In this document: positions 9,119 to 16,019 of the stretch, piece by piece | Position numbering within the stretch: the stretch's first letter is position 1 | Layout: every line of letters starts with the position of its first letter | Assembly (NCBI GenBank): GCA_964393615.1 | Contig: CAYMUR010000079.1 | Coordinates: 1-24,397 of the forward strand | Direction: 5' to 3' | Source of the DNA: CAYMUR01 sp964393615 | GTDB lineage: Bacteria; Planctomycetota; Planctomycetia; Pirellulales; Pirellulaceae | Length of the DNA stretch: 24,397 bases | Translations under genes and position numbers: made by a program | Notes under the pieces: generated by a model | What the model was told of the DNA's origin: nothing | Databases searched by the model: none | What the model saw: the letters and a program-made list of their open reading frames with translations, nothing else

Positions 9119-9322
9119 CATGTGCCAATATTTTTCTTTTCAGCTCAATAAATATTAATTTCTTCCCCGGGAGGCAACTGGTCACATTGTCGCCAGGAAA
9201 TTCGGTAAAACACGACTTCACACAGGTCTAAGGGACGTGCTGTTGACTCTTTCGTGCTGGCTGCTTACCGCCTCCTTCGCATCACCAGAATTGATCCCAT
9301 CCGCAGCAAGTCAGTGGTACCA
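9119..9322 (-). repeat. Copy A of a direct repeat shared with 14660-14866
   Basis: This stretch aligns base by base, with scattered substitutions and small indels, to 14660-14866 in the same orientation. It starts at CATGTGC and includes the well-kept segments GGTCACATTGTCGCC, then AGGAAATTCGGT, then GGGACGTGCTGTTG. It ends a little beyond the remains of a PEP-CTERM coding end. Identity stops at about 9322, where the upstream region of the DUF4838 gene begins. The rest of the gap (8936-9118) shows nothing recognisable apart from the DUF1080 ribosome binding site. Confidence 0.85.
9265..9322 (-). pseudogene. Remnant 3' end of a PEP-CTERM gene
   Basis: Read on the minus strand and ending at a TAA at 9265-9267, the sequence encodes LLRMGSILVMRRRR. 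This corresponds to LLLLGSIFVMLRRR at the end of the intact PEP-CTERM gene at 14810. One base is missing just upstream relative to that copy, so the PEP motif is out of frame, and homology stops at about 9322. The rest of the gene is gone. It is a fossil of a third PEP-CTERM gene, cut off on the side where the plus-strand DUF4838 gene now starts. Confidence 0.75.
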
Positions 9323-9351
9323 AAAAATCGCCCGCACAAAAGAGTCGATTG

Positions 9352-9380
9352 TTTACGTCAGCAAGGCTAGCCGCTACAAT
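9352..9380 (+). promoter_or_regulatory. Candidate sigma-70-type promoter for the DUF4838 gene
   Basis: TTTACG (9352-9357) and TACAAT (9375-9380) are separated by exactly 17 bases and resemble -35 and -10 boxes, matching the consensus at four and five of six positions. They lie about 60 bases upstream of the ribosome binding site AAGGTG (9441-9446). Only sequence resemblance supports the call. Confidence 0.35.
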
Positions 9381-9452
9381 TCCAGGCGCAAAGGGAAGTG
9401 AAATCGCTATCCGTTACCCGTTTCGATGCAGTATTCAGCAAAGGTGATCTTC

Positions 9453-12062
9453 ATGCGAGACTTTGTTTTTTTGTGCCTCGTATCGGTGGTAGCTACGACA
9501 TCTTGTGCCGCCGAATCGGCTGGGTTGACCAGGTTCACGTTGTTTGAAAACGGCAAGACGGCGATGAAGATCGTGCTGCCCGTTATGGCAACTGACGCCG
9601 AGAGGGACGCTGCCGCTGAGTTAAAGCATTTTCTCGACCGATCGTCCGGCGCGTCGTTTGAAATCATGACCGAGAACAAGGCCAAGCAGGGCTTGTTCAT
9701 CGGGCGTACGAAGCTTGCGAAAGAATGGCAATTGCCACCTGCACCACCGATGCCGGAGCAGGACGAAGGCTTTGTAATCGAGGTACGGTCAGACCAACAG
9801 CGAGCGGTGATCGTCGGCACAATCGACATGGCAACCAAGTTCGCCGTGTATAACTTCCTTGATCGTTTCGTGGGCGTACGCTGGTTCCTGCCGGGCAAAC
9901 TGTTCGAAGTCATACCCACCCATGACAAATTGGTGATTCCTGACGGCAAGATCTACGAGTTGCCCGCACTGAGTGGTCGGGTGTTCGGATATGCCATGGA
10001 AGGTGCGATGTACGCTGACAACCCTGACCCGCAACTGGGCACACCGTTCGTGGACTTCCGCTCAGACCCGAAGGCTGTTCGTGTCGACACATCACGACGT
10101 GGTGGGGCTGCCACCCGCTGGGCTGTTCGCAATCTGTTGTCCATGGATGGGCGTCTCAACGCAGCTTTCCACGGGCACAACTTCGCCCGGATCTTCAACT
10201 ACGCTTCATACTTCAAAGAACACCCCGAGTATTACCCCAAGCGTTACAGCGTCAAAGGAGCCGCCCCACCCGAAGGCTATGGCTGGCAACCTTGCACTTC
10301 GGAGCCTGGTGTGCTGCAGGTGACACTCGACTGGGGCCGTGACTTCTTCAAGAAGAATCCGGAGCACTGGGCGTGGTTCTCGCTTGGTATCAATGACAGC
10401 GGCGGCTGGTGCGGCTGTGATCAATGTAAAACGCTCGGCGAACCGCGTCCTCAATTTCGAGGACATCCTAATGTCACCGATCGATACATGACGTTCGTCA
10501 CACAGGTCGCAGACGTCATGCTCAAGGAGTTTCCCGATCGAAAGATCGCCCTCCTCTGCTACAACAGCCTTGTGGTGCCGCCACTGACTCTTGACAAGTT
10601 GCCACCCAATGTGGTGGTCGTGGTCACCCGCGATTCATTCCAGTATCACGATCCAGAATACCTTGCTGTAGACCTCGAGGCCGACAAACGGTGGCTCGAA
10701 GTCGCTCATGGCAACATGTACCGCTACGACTACTACAGCTTCGGTTGGCTGGTGCCGCGATACTACCCGCACCGCCTGGCCGAGGACATCCGACGCATGC
10801 GAGACATCGGTGTCAAGGGTGTCCAAGCCGAGGACGGCCCGCTGTGGCCCACCGTTGGCCCTTCCTACTACACCGTATCGAAGCTCTGGTGGAACCCGGA
10901 CCGTGATGTCGACGAGCTGATCAACGAATTCCACAGCACGCTGTTCGGACCCGCCGCGAAGCCGATGTCAAAGTACTGGGAGCGTCACGAAAAGCTCTGG
11001 CTGAAGAAACGGCCGGGTACGTGGTTCGAGGGCCTGGGCAACATGACCACACAAGCGAGCATGTTCACCGCAAACGACCTCAACTACCTCGATCAACAGT
11101 TCGAAGAGGCACACAAACTCGCAGGTGATAACGAACTGATTCACCAACGCATTCGTTTCTTTGAACGCGGTTGGGAATTTGCCAGGCATTACATCAGGGA
11201 GCACCACCTGCTCCAACAGGTGCAGGCAGCGAAATCGCCCAAGGCGGCAGCTGAGTTGGCCAAGCAATTGCTTGCCGCCGTCCAGGCGCGGCACCTATTC
11301 TGGGCCGAGTTCCGTCAAGAGCCAAGATTCCCAGGCCAGGAGAAAGGCCCTTGCGCGGACTACCGATTCATCCTGGAAGGGCTGAAGCACATGATCGATT
11401 GGGAGCAGAAGCACCAGGCTGCCCTGGCAGTTGCTGCGGCTGGTATCGCTTCACAATCACCGGAAACGCACAAGAAATTGCTTGCTCACTTCAAGAAATC
11501 CCAGGCAGATGCGACATTCATCCAGGCATTGGATAATGCAAGCGTGCTTGCTGCAATCGGAAACACACCCAACCTTGTCAAGAACCCGACGTTTGAAATC
11601 GGCGACGGCAATGCACACTCCAACGGTATCGACTGGGTAACGCAAGGCGCAGCTGAGAACTGGGCACACTGGAAACACATCACCGGCAGCTTTTCGTTTG
11701 GTGATGGCGTCGCACGTGTACACGAGAGCAACAACGCCGTGTGGATCCAGACGTTTGCAGTAACACCCGGCGAAGAGATCGTCGGCACCGTAGAGTATCG
11801 CCTGCCTGCCGATCCGCCTGCGAAAGCCATCCTGAGGATCATCTGGAAGGCTCCGACTGGCGAGTGGCTGGGCAAATATACGACCGTAGGCTTCAACGCC
11901 GATGCTCTTGGCCGAGCGGATAACTGGCAGCAAGCATTTTGCCGTCAGCGTGTACCGGCGGGCGCGATGACGGCGGTATTCATGTTCGGAGCATCGGACA
12001 TGGCCCCCAACACCCTCGCAGAGTTCAGGAAGCCCTACTTCGGCAAGATCACAGTACCGTAA
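9453..12062 (+). CDS. Secreted DUF4838 glycoside-hydrolase-like protein with C-terminal carbohydrate-binding-like domain
   Basis: The product of about 869 residues starts with a signal peptide (1-19, ATTSCA-AES; the Cys is not in a convincing lipobox). Residues 24-165 resemble the N-terminal domain found before alpha-glucuronidase/GH20-type barrels (AAAELKHFLDRSSGASFEI, then LFIGRTKLA). AVYNFLDRFVGVRWFLPG (131-148) is the typical DUF4838 entry motif. The central barrel contains FSLGINDSGGWCGCDQC (309-325), with the characteristic clustered cysteines of this family. The C-terminal part from about 709 (NLVKNPTFEIGDG onward) resembles a carbohydrate-binding jelly roll. I chose the ATG at 9453 over the in-frame ATG at 9426 because AAGGTGATC is correctly placed before it and it starts the signal peptide. 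Polysaccharide degradation is likely; the exact activity is not established for the family. The gene runs opposite to the genes on both sides. Confidence 0.85.
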   Translation: MRDFVFLCLVSVVATTSCAAESAGLTRFTLFENGKTAMKIVLPVMATDAERDAAAELKHFLDRSSGASFEIMTENKAKQGLFIGRTKLAKEWQLPPAPPMPEQDEGFVIEVRSDQQRAVIVGTIDMATKFAVYNFLDRFVGVRWFLPGKLFEVIPTHDKLVIPDGKIYELPALSGRVFGYAMEGAMYADNPDPQLGTPFVDFRSDPKAVRVDTSRRGGAATRWAVRNLLSMDGRLNAAFHGHNFARIFNYASYFKEHPEYYPKRYSVKGAAPPEGYGWQPCTSEPGVLQVTLDWGRDFFKKNPEHWAWFSLGINDSGGWCGCDQCKTLGEPRPQFRGHPNVTDRYMTFVTQVADVMLKEFPDRKIALLCYNSLVVPPLTLDKLPPNVVVVVTRDSFQYHDPEYLAVDLEADKRWLEVAHGNMYRYDYYSFGWLVPRYYPHRLAEDIRRMRDIGVKGVQAEDGPLWPTVGPSYYTVSKLWWNPDRDVDELINEFHSTLFGPAAKPMSKYWERHEKLWLKKRPGTWFEGLGNMTTQASMFTANDLNYLDQQFEEAHKLAGDNELIHQRIRFFERGWEFARHYIREHHLLQQVQAAKSPKAAAELAKQLLAAVQARHLFWAEFRQEPRFPGQEKGPCADYRFILEGLKHMIDWEQKHQAALAVAAAGIASQSPETHKKLLAHFKKSQADATFIQALDNASVLAAIGNTPNLVKNPTFEIGDGNAHSNGIDWVTQGAAENWAHWKHITGSFSFGDGVARVHESNNAVWIQTFAVTPGEEIVGTVEYRLPADPPAKAILRIIWKAPTGEWLGKYTTVGFNADALGRADNWQQAFCRQRVPAGAMTAVFMFGASDMAPNTLAEFRKPYFGKITVP

Positions 12063-12195
12063 TACACAGTACCTGACTTGGTGGGTCGTTTCGATTCCAA
12101 CGGTCTCGGAGAAGCGAAAATCTCAGTTGACAGGTGTTTTCATTGCAAACCATGACGTATCACCGACTCAGACAGTCAAGTAGGTCAATTGTTTG

Positions 12196-13146
12196 ATGAC
12201 TCGTCGTGCATTTACTCTCGTTGAGCTTTTAGTGGTAATCGCCATTATCGCCATTTTGGTGGCGCTGTTGCTTCCTGCGGTGCAAGCGGCCCGCGAAGCC
12301 GCCCGGCGGACGCAATGCCTGAACAACTTCAGACAAATTGGCATCGCCTTGCATAACTATCATTCGGCCGTGGGAACCTTTCCGTATGGGAAATTCGGTT
12401 GTGGCAGTCTGTCCGTTCCAGGCTGCACGGAGGTTTTTTTTGGCCTGGGCTGGAGCACGTTGATTTTACCCTATGCCGAAGAAGGTTTGGTTCATGATGC
12501 CTTTGACTACTCGATTTCCCCCTATCAAATTTGGTCGGGAAAGAATATCTACGTTGGGTCGAAGCGAATTGGCATGTATGCTTGCCCGAGTGATCCACAA
12601 GATGAACTGATCAATGTCGGCACGGATGGTCCCAGGAATACAATTGATTGGTGGAAAACCAACGCTGGCGGAGTCGCCGACTCAATGACTGCGTGGGAGC
12701 TTCACCTGCAGTGGACGATCTGGAAGGGCGACGGAATGTTGATGAATGTGCAAACTTTTCAAGTGGGCGACGTGTTTGACGGGACCAGCCAGACTTTGTT
12801 TGTTGGAGAAGTGACGGGAGGTGATGCCGGGTTCAATCCTAGTTCTCAATCGTGTTCCTGGTCTGGCCAGTCGCCCCGCACGAAGGACATCGACGGTCAT
12901 GTCTGGCCCCATGGTCCAGTTTTTTCGACTGGCCGGGGAATCAACGGATTCAACACGATGCCTGGTGAGGGTGCCTTCGATCTTTGCGGCCCCGAAGTGG
13001 GATTTTCCAGCTATCACCCTGGCGGCTGTCATTTTCTACGTGTTGACGGAAGCACACTCTTTTTGTCGGAGAACACCGATGCCTCTATCCTCGCGGCTTT
13101 GACTACCCGCAAGGGGGGCGAAGCGATTTCGACCAAGGAGTTTTGA
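12196..13146 (+). CDS. DUF1559 protein with prepilin-like N-terminus
   Basis: The 316-residue product has the planctomycete-expanded DUF1559 layout. It opens with a prepilin-type leader and helix (RRAFTLVELLVVIAII, then ALLLPAVQAAREAARR), with the cleavage point probably before Phe6 and Glu10 at the +5 position. Here Ala replaces the usual Gly before the cleavage site. Further in are CLNNFRQIGIALHNYHS (41-57), CPSDP (130-134), a VGDVFDGTSQTLFVGE stretch and the closing FSSYHPGG, then VDGSTLFLSENTD. These proteins are thought to be exported and assembled like pseudopilins; the function is unknown. A TTG just before the ATG could also serve as start; the ribosome binding site is weak (AGG 11 bases upstream). 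A good -35 box, TTGACA, lies at 12127-12132 but no matching -10 box is seen. It follows the DUF4838 gene by 133 bp on the same strand. Confidence 0.92.
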   Translation: MTRRAFTLVELLVVIAIIAILVALLLPAVQAAREAARRTQCLNNFRQIGIALHNYHSAVGTFPYGKFGCGSLSVPGCTEVFFGLGWSTLILPYAEEGLVHDAFDYSISPYQIWSGKNIYVGSKRIGMYACPSDPQDELINVGTDGPRNTIDWWKTNAGGVADSMTAWELHLQWTIWKGDGMLMNVQTFQVGDVFDGTSQTLFVGEVTGGDAGFNPSSQSCSWSGQSPRTKDIDGHVWPHGPVFSTGRGINGFNTMPGEGAFDLCGPEVGFSSYHPGGCHFLRVDGSTLFLSENTDASILAALTTRKGGEAISTKEF

Positions 13147-13162
13147 CGTCGTGAAAGAACGT

Positions 13163-13215
13163 TTGGTTGTCTGTTTTACGTTGGTCCGTAACGTGTACAC
13201 CAATAAAACAACCAA
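13163..13215. terminator. Bulged hairpin between convergent genes, probable bidirectional terminator
   Basis: TTGGTTG (13163-13169), TTTTA (13174-13178) and TTGGT (13181-13185) pair in order with ACCAA (13199-13203), TAAAA (13204-13208) and CAACCAA (13209-13215). This gives 17 base pairs with two small bulges on one arm and a 13-base loop. It lies 17 bases after the DUF1559 stop and about 100 bases from the stop of the convergent PEP-CTERM gene. There is no classic T-run, but the position between convergent genes fits a terminator. Confidence 0.5.
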
Positions 13216-13314
13216 TGTTGAAAATTACCTCTCGACGTGGATTGGTGTTCGCAATTGCTGATTGCACCCGTGAGCAGTGCGAACAGAGCAAATTTCCGAC
13301 CAGTGTAAAATTCC

Positions 13315-14640
13315 TTACCACCTCCGGAGACCGATTCCCAACAGTCCACCCAGCACCAATAACAACATCGTTGAAGGTTCTGGGATTGCAGAGGTAACGC
13401 TGTCGCTGTCGCCGGGTGATAACGTTCCGCCCATGTTGTTCACATCGCCACCTACGGTACCATATCCAGAAAGGATCCCCTGTTGTACATCGAGGGTGCC
13501 GTCCGCTAAAACAACGCGGTTACTGATCGCCAAGCTCCCATCACCGGTCTTCGTGAGCGTATGGCCGTTGAGAAACAAACGGTTGTTAAATTCAATGGAC
13601 GCGCCCTCGGCCACATCGGCTGTAGCGTCGTTCTGCAACGCGACGCTCGCTTGAAATTGGTGAAATCCTTGAGTTGCACTGACACCACTGGTTGGCAAGC
13701 CATCCGTCGTTCCCGCCATCAGGTTGATGACACCACCTCCACCGACAATGTACGTACTGGAATCATTGAACTGGACGTCGTTAACCGTCACATCGGTGTT
13801 GGTAAAAACTATTTGTGTTGATTCAATCACGTCGCCGAGAACCGCCGACTGATTCGAACCTGGCGGAAGTCCGATTCCCGTCCAATTACTGGTCGTATTC
13901 CAATCCCCCGAGGTATTTTGCTTCCAAAAAATAGATAGGTCGTTCTGCGGAGGAGCCCCACCATGCTCCTGGTTGATCGCGATGTAATCGTAAACGGCCT
14001 CGCCAACGGAATTAGCTCCTCCATTCCCGACCATAAATCTTGCGAAGCCATTGCCTTCCGACCCCATGGGTTGGTCGTCAAGGACCAAAGAGCCGTCAAA
14101 AAAGACGTCAATCGTGGAAGCGTTGCCGCCGGGGTGCTCGAGCCGAATCGTGTGAAACCCACCACTCATGTCCACGGTGCCCACGACTTCCGACGGATCA
14201 GACCACCCAGTATGAATTCTATAGTTTTCGTTGGTGCTCGTATTGTTTTCGAGGCCCGATAAGACGATGTTTTGTCCTGCAGAATCTTCGAGCCAAATGA
14301 AGGTACCAATGTTGTAACCAGGCCATCCCGGACCGTCACTACTGGAAACAAGGTCAAAACTCAATTCCACGAAATAACCCTGGCTTGCATCTAGCTCTGC
14401 TCCAGCAACACCCGCACCCTCGGCATCGTTAAGTCCGTAACCTCCATCGTCGCTCGTGGGCGGTTGGTAAAGTAGCCCTGCCGAAGGGGTGTCAAATTGC
14501 CATTCACCTGGAGTATTAATGGCCACCAAACCGGACTCGGTGGGGTCTCCATTTCCATCGAACAAAATGGCTGAAAATGAAATCTCCGGCAATACCATCA
14601 GGAAAAATGCCAATGTCAAAGGAGTCGTTCGTATCTTCAT
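13315..14640 (-). CDS. PEP-CTERM protein with jelly-roll head and beta-strand repeat region
   Basis: The 441-residue product has a signal peptide (1-23, ISFSA-ILF). Residues 24-227 look like a concanavalin/LamG-type beta sandwich (GEWQFDTPSAGLL, then YFVELSFDL, GTFIWLEDSAGQNIVLSGL, FHTIRLEHPGG, IDVFFDGSLVLDD and YDYIAINQ). Residues 235-415 resemble the autotransporter-associated beta-strand repeat type (WNTTSNWTG, then ADGTLDVQQGILSGYGTVGG). The end is a PEP-CTERM sorting signal, IPEPSTMLLLVLGGLLGIGLRRW from 419, shown here only by its key parts: Pro-Glu-Pro, a hydrophobic helix and Arg-Arg. Such proteins are exported and processed by an exosortase; none is encoded in this window. The ATG at 14640 has GGAG seven bases upstream. 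The head is nearly identical in DNA to that of the gene at 14810-15214, but the middle region is not shared. Confidence 0.88.
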   Translation of the reverse strand: MKIRTTPLTLAFFLMVLPEISFSAILFDGNGDPTESGLVAINTPGEWQFDTPSAGLLYQPPTSDDGGYGLNDAEGAGVAGAELDASQGYFVELSFDLVSSSDGPGWPGYNIGTFIWLEDSAGQNIVLSGLENNTSTNENYRIHTGWSDPSEVVGTVDMSGGFHTIRLEHPGGNASTIDVFFDGSLVLDDQPMGSEGNGFARFMVGNGGANSVGEAVYDYIAINQEHGGAPPQNDLSIFWKQNTSGDWNTTSNWTGIGLPPGSNQSAVLGDVIESTQIVFTNTDVTVNDVQFNDSSTYIVGGGGVINLMAGTTDGLPTSGVSATQGFHQFQASVALQNDATADVAEGASIEFNNRLFLNGHTLTKTGDGSLAISNRVVLADGTLDVQQGILSGYGTVGGDVNNMGGTLSPGDSDSVTSAIPEPSTMLLLVLGGLLGIGLRRW

Positions 14641-14659
14641 CGCCTATCTCCGATAGTGT

Positions 14660-14866
14660 CATGTGCTAATATTTTATTTTGCCCATCAACAATAAACCCT
14701 TAATTTCTCCCCAGTGAGCCAACAGGTCACATTGTCACCAGGAAATTCGGTGAAAAGTGACTTCACGCCCCTGTAGGGGACGTGCTGTTGGCTCTTTCGT
14801 GTTGGCTGTTTACCGCCTCCTTAGCATCACGAAAATTGACCCCAGCAGCAGCAACGTCAGTGACGC
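14660..14866 (-). repeat. Copy B of the direct repeat shared with 9119-9322
   Basis: This copy covers the intergenic space between the two PEP-CTERM genes plus the last codons of the 14810 gene. It contains a 15-base imperfect palindrome, GGTCACATTGTCACC (14725-14739), which is nearly unchanged in copy A and could be a protein-binding site. Differences from copy A are mostly single substitutions; the hairpin at 14764-14784 is eroded in copy A. Confidence 0.85.
14764..14784 (-). terminator. Strong GC-rich hairpin after the PEP-CTERM gene
   Basis: CACGCCCC (14764-14771) pairs with GGGG-A-CGTG (14776-14784), eight pairs with a single bulged base and a 4-base loop. On the minus strand it lies 25 bases beyond the TAA of the gene at 14810. 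No T-run follows immediately, although an AAGTCACTTTTC stretch comes next. It is the best terminator candidate between the two PEP-CTERM genes. Confidence 0.45.
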
Positions 14867-15214
14867 GGGTTCTGGGATTTCCTGGTTGATCGCGATGTAA
14901 TCGTAAACGGCCTCGCCAACGGAATTAGCTCCTCNNNNNNNNNNNNNNNNNNNNNNNNNNNNNNNNNNNNNNNNNNNNNNNNNNNNNNNNNNNNNNNNNN
15001 NNNNNNNNNNNNNNNNNNNNNNNNNNNNNNNNNNAAGTAGCCCTGCCGAAGGGGTGTCAAATTGCCATTCACCTGGAGTATTAATGGCCGCCAAACCGGA
15101 CCCGGTGGGGTCTCCATTTCCATCGAACAGAATGGCTGAGAATGAAATCTCCGGTGCTGCCATTAACGCCAAGACGCTAAGAACCACAGTTAACCTTTTT
15201 TTTGTCGCTTTCAT
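14810..15214 (-). CDS. PEP-CTERM protein with jelly-roll head, interrupted by an assembly gap
   Basis: The N-terminal part (MKATKKRLTVVLSVLALMA, signal peptide cleaved near ISFSA-ILF, then GEWQFDTPSAGLL) and the C-terminal part (GANSVGEAVYDYIAINQ, then IPEPASLTLLLLGSIF and RRR) lie on either side of 100 N. Both flanks match the head domain of the neighbouring gene (13315-14640) almost base for base. The middle of the sandwich is therefore hidden, not absent. If the two genes are colinear, about 150 residues are missing where the placeholder allows about 34, so the true gap would be near 450 bp and the protein about 250 residues. Here AINQ leads straight into the sorting signal, whereas the neighbour carries an extra region of about 190 residues at that point. 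AAGGAG with a 6-base spacer precedes the ATG at 15214. That both halves belong to one gene is likely but unproven. Confidence 0.75.
   Translation of the reverse strand: MKATKKRLTVVLSVLALMAAPEISFSAILFDGNGDPTGSGLAAINTPGEWQFDTPSAGLLXXXXXXXXXXXXXXXXXXXXXXXXXXXXXXXXXXGANSVGEAVYDYIAINQEIPEPASLTLLLLGSIFVMLRRR
14935..15034. other. Scaffold gap (100 N) inside a PEP-CTERM gene
   Basis: Exactly 100 N is a placeholder for unknown length. Both edges are in sequence duplicated at about 13967-14022 and 14470-14585, so the assembly probably broke because of the duplication. Confidence 0.95.
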
Positions 15215-15328
15215 TACTTGCTCCTTTTGTGAATTTTCCTAGCGGTTTGAGTCAGGCAGTACCGTTAATCACCTTGAGCGCGATGACTCTTCCGAGACAA
15301 CCTGGCCTTTCCGCCATGTCACGTAAAC

Positions 15329-15406
15329 AAAAAAACCTACCTCAAAATCTATGATCACCAATCTTGGCCATAGACTTCCAGCTAGGTTTTCAAGGGTCGC
15401 ATTAGG
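15329..15406. repeat. Hairpin repeat element, copy 1 (intact)
   Basis: The 78-bp unit starts with seven A and ends at GCATTAGG. It contains a terminal inverted repeat, AAAACCTA (15332-15339) with TAGGTTTT (15383-15390). Nested inside are CTATG (15349-15353) with CATAG (15369-15373) and CCA with TGG around the centre, so it can fold into one long imperfect hairpin of 59 bases. It recurs 169 bp downstream. The stretch 15215-15328 before it shows no gene. Confidence 0.75.
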
Positions 15407-15497
15407 CTTTAGTTTCTTGTTTTATAATGAGATTTGTGCCAGTGGTAAGCACCACGAAGTTCCTATATCTCTCTATTTCTCTCCCCGTATTGCCAAT

Positions 15498-15675
15498 AAA
15501 AAAACCTACCTCAAAATCTATGATCACCAATCTTGGCCATAGACTTCCAGCTNNNNNNNNNNNNNNNNNNNNNNNNNNNNNNNNNNNNNNNNNNNNNNNN
15601 NNNNNNNNNNNNNNNNNNNNNNNNNNNNNNNNNNNNNNNNNNNNNNNNNNNNAGGTTTTCAAGGGTCGCATTAGG
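15498..15675. repeat. Hairpin repeat element, copy 2 (broken by a scaffold gap)
   Basis: Bases 15498-15552 repeat 15329-15383 exactly, and 15653-15675 repeat 15384-15406 exactly. The 100 N fall at a point internal to the unit, between AGCT and AGGTTTT. Either one copy was cut by a spurious gap or several copies are hidden there. Both copies are followed after a short distance by CCAGTGGT, which suggests the repeated unit was once longer. Confidence 0.7.
15553..15652. other. Scaffold gap (100 N) inside the hairpin repeat
   Basis: Placeholder of unknown true length. The two contig ends meet inside a repeat unit, as expected where an assembler could not count repeat copies. Confidence 0.95.
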
Positions 15676-16019
15676 GCTATGGTTTTTTACCAGTGGTGAA
15701 GTATATTAACAGACGTTAGGTTTATATTAACTCGATTTTTTTGCGTGTCAATAGTTGCGCAAAACTTTTTTTCGCCGCGGTCCGAAACAGACTTGAACCG
15801 AAAGGATCGTGGAGGAAAACCAAATAGCACCCAATGCGCTGGTGGCAGGTCAGCTGACACCATGCAACCCACAAGGGAATATCATTTTCCAGCCTTTACA
15901 ACCTCTAATATCGTATATAACAGTCGCTTAGGGAAAACCGACCGGTATTGAGAGCGGCAGTTTTGAAATTAGGAGATCCCCCAGATTGGACCGAAATTCT
16001 TACGAGTCGTTGGGGCCTA
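15676..16019. other. Non-coding region, nothing recognised
   Basis: AT-rich stretches with T-runs (15733-15739 and 15768-15774) and several short open frames on both strands. None has a recognisable product or supported start. Confidence 0.5.

Noticed and set aside
9407..9949. Minus-strand open frame of 180 codons
   Set aside because: It is antisense to the DUF4838 gene, whose product has a signal peptide and family motifs.
15329..15675. CRISPR array suggested by repeats at a regular interval
   Set aside because: Only two copies, 169 bp apart, with units of 78 bp and unequal spacer content; no cas genes.
15402..15699. Open frames running through the second N gap on both strands
   Set aside because: They exist only because N bases hide stops; the flanks are a hairpin repeat.
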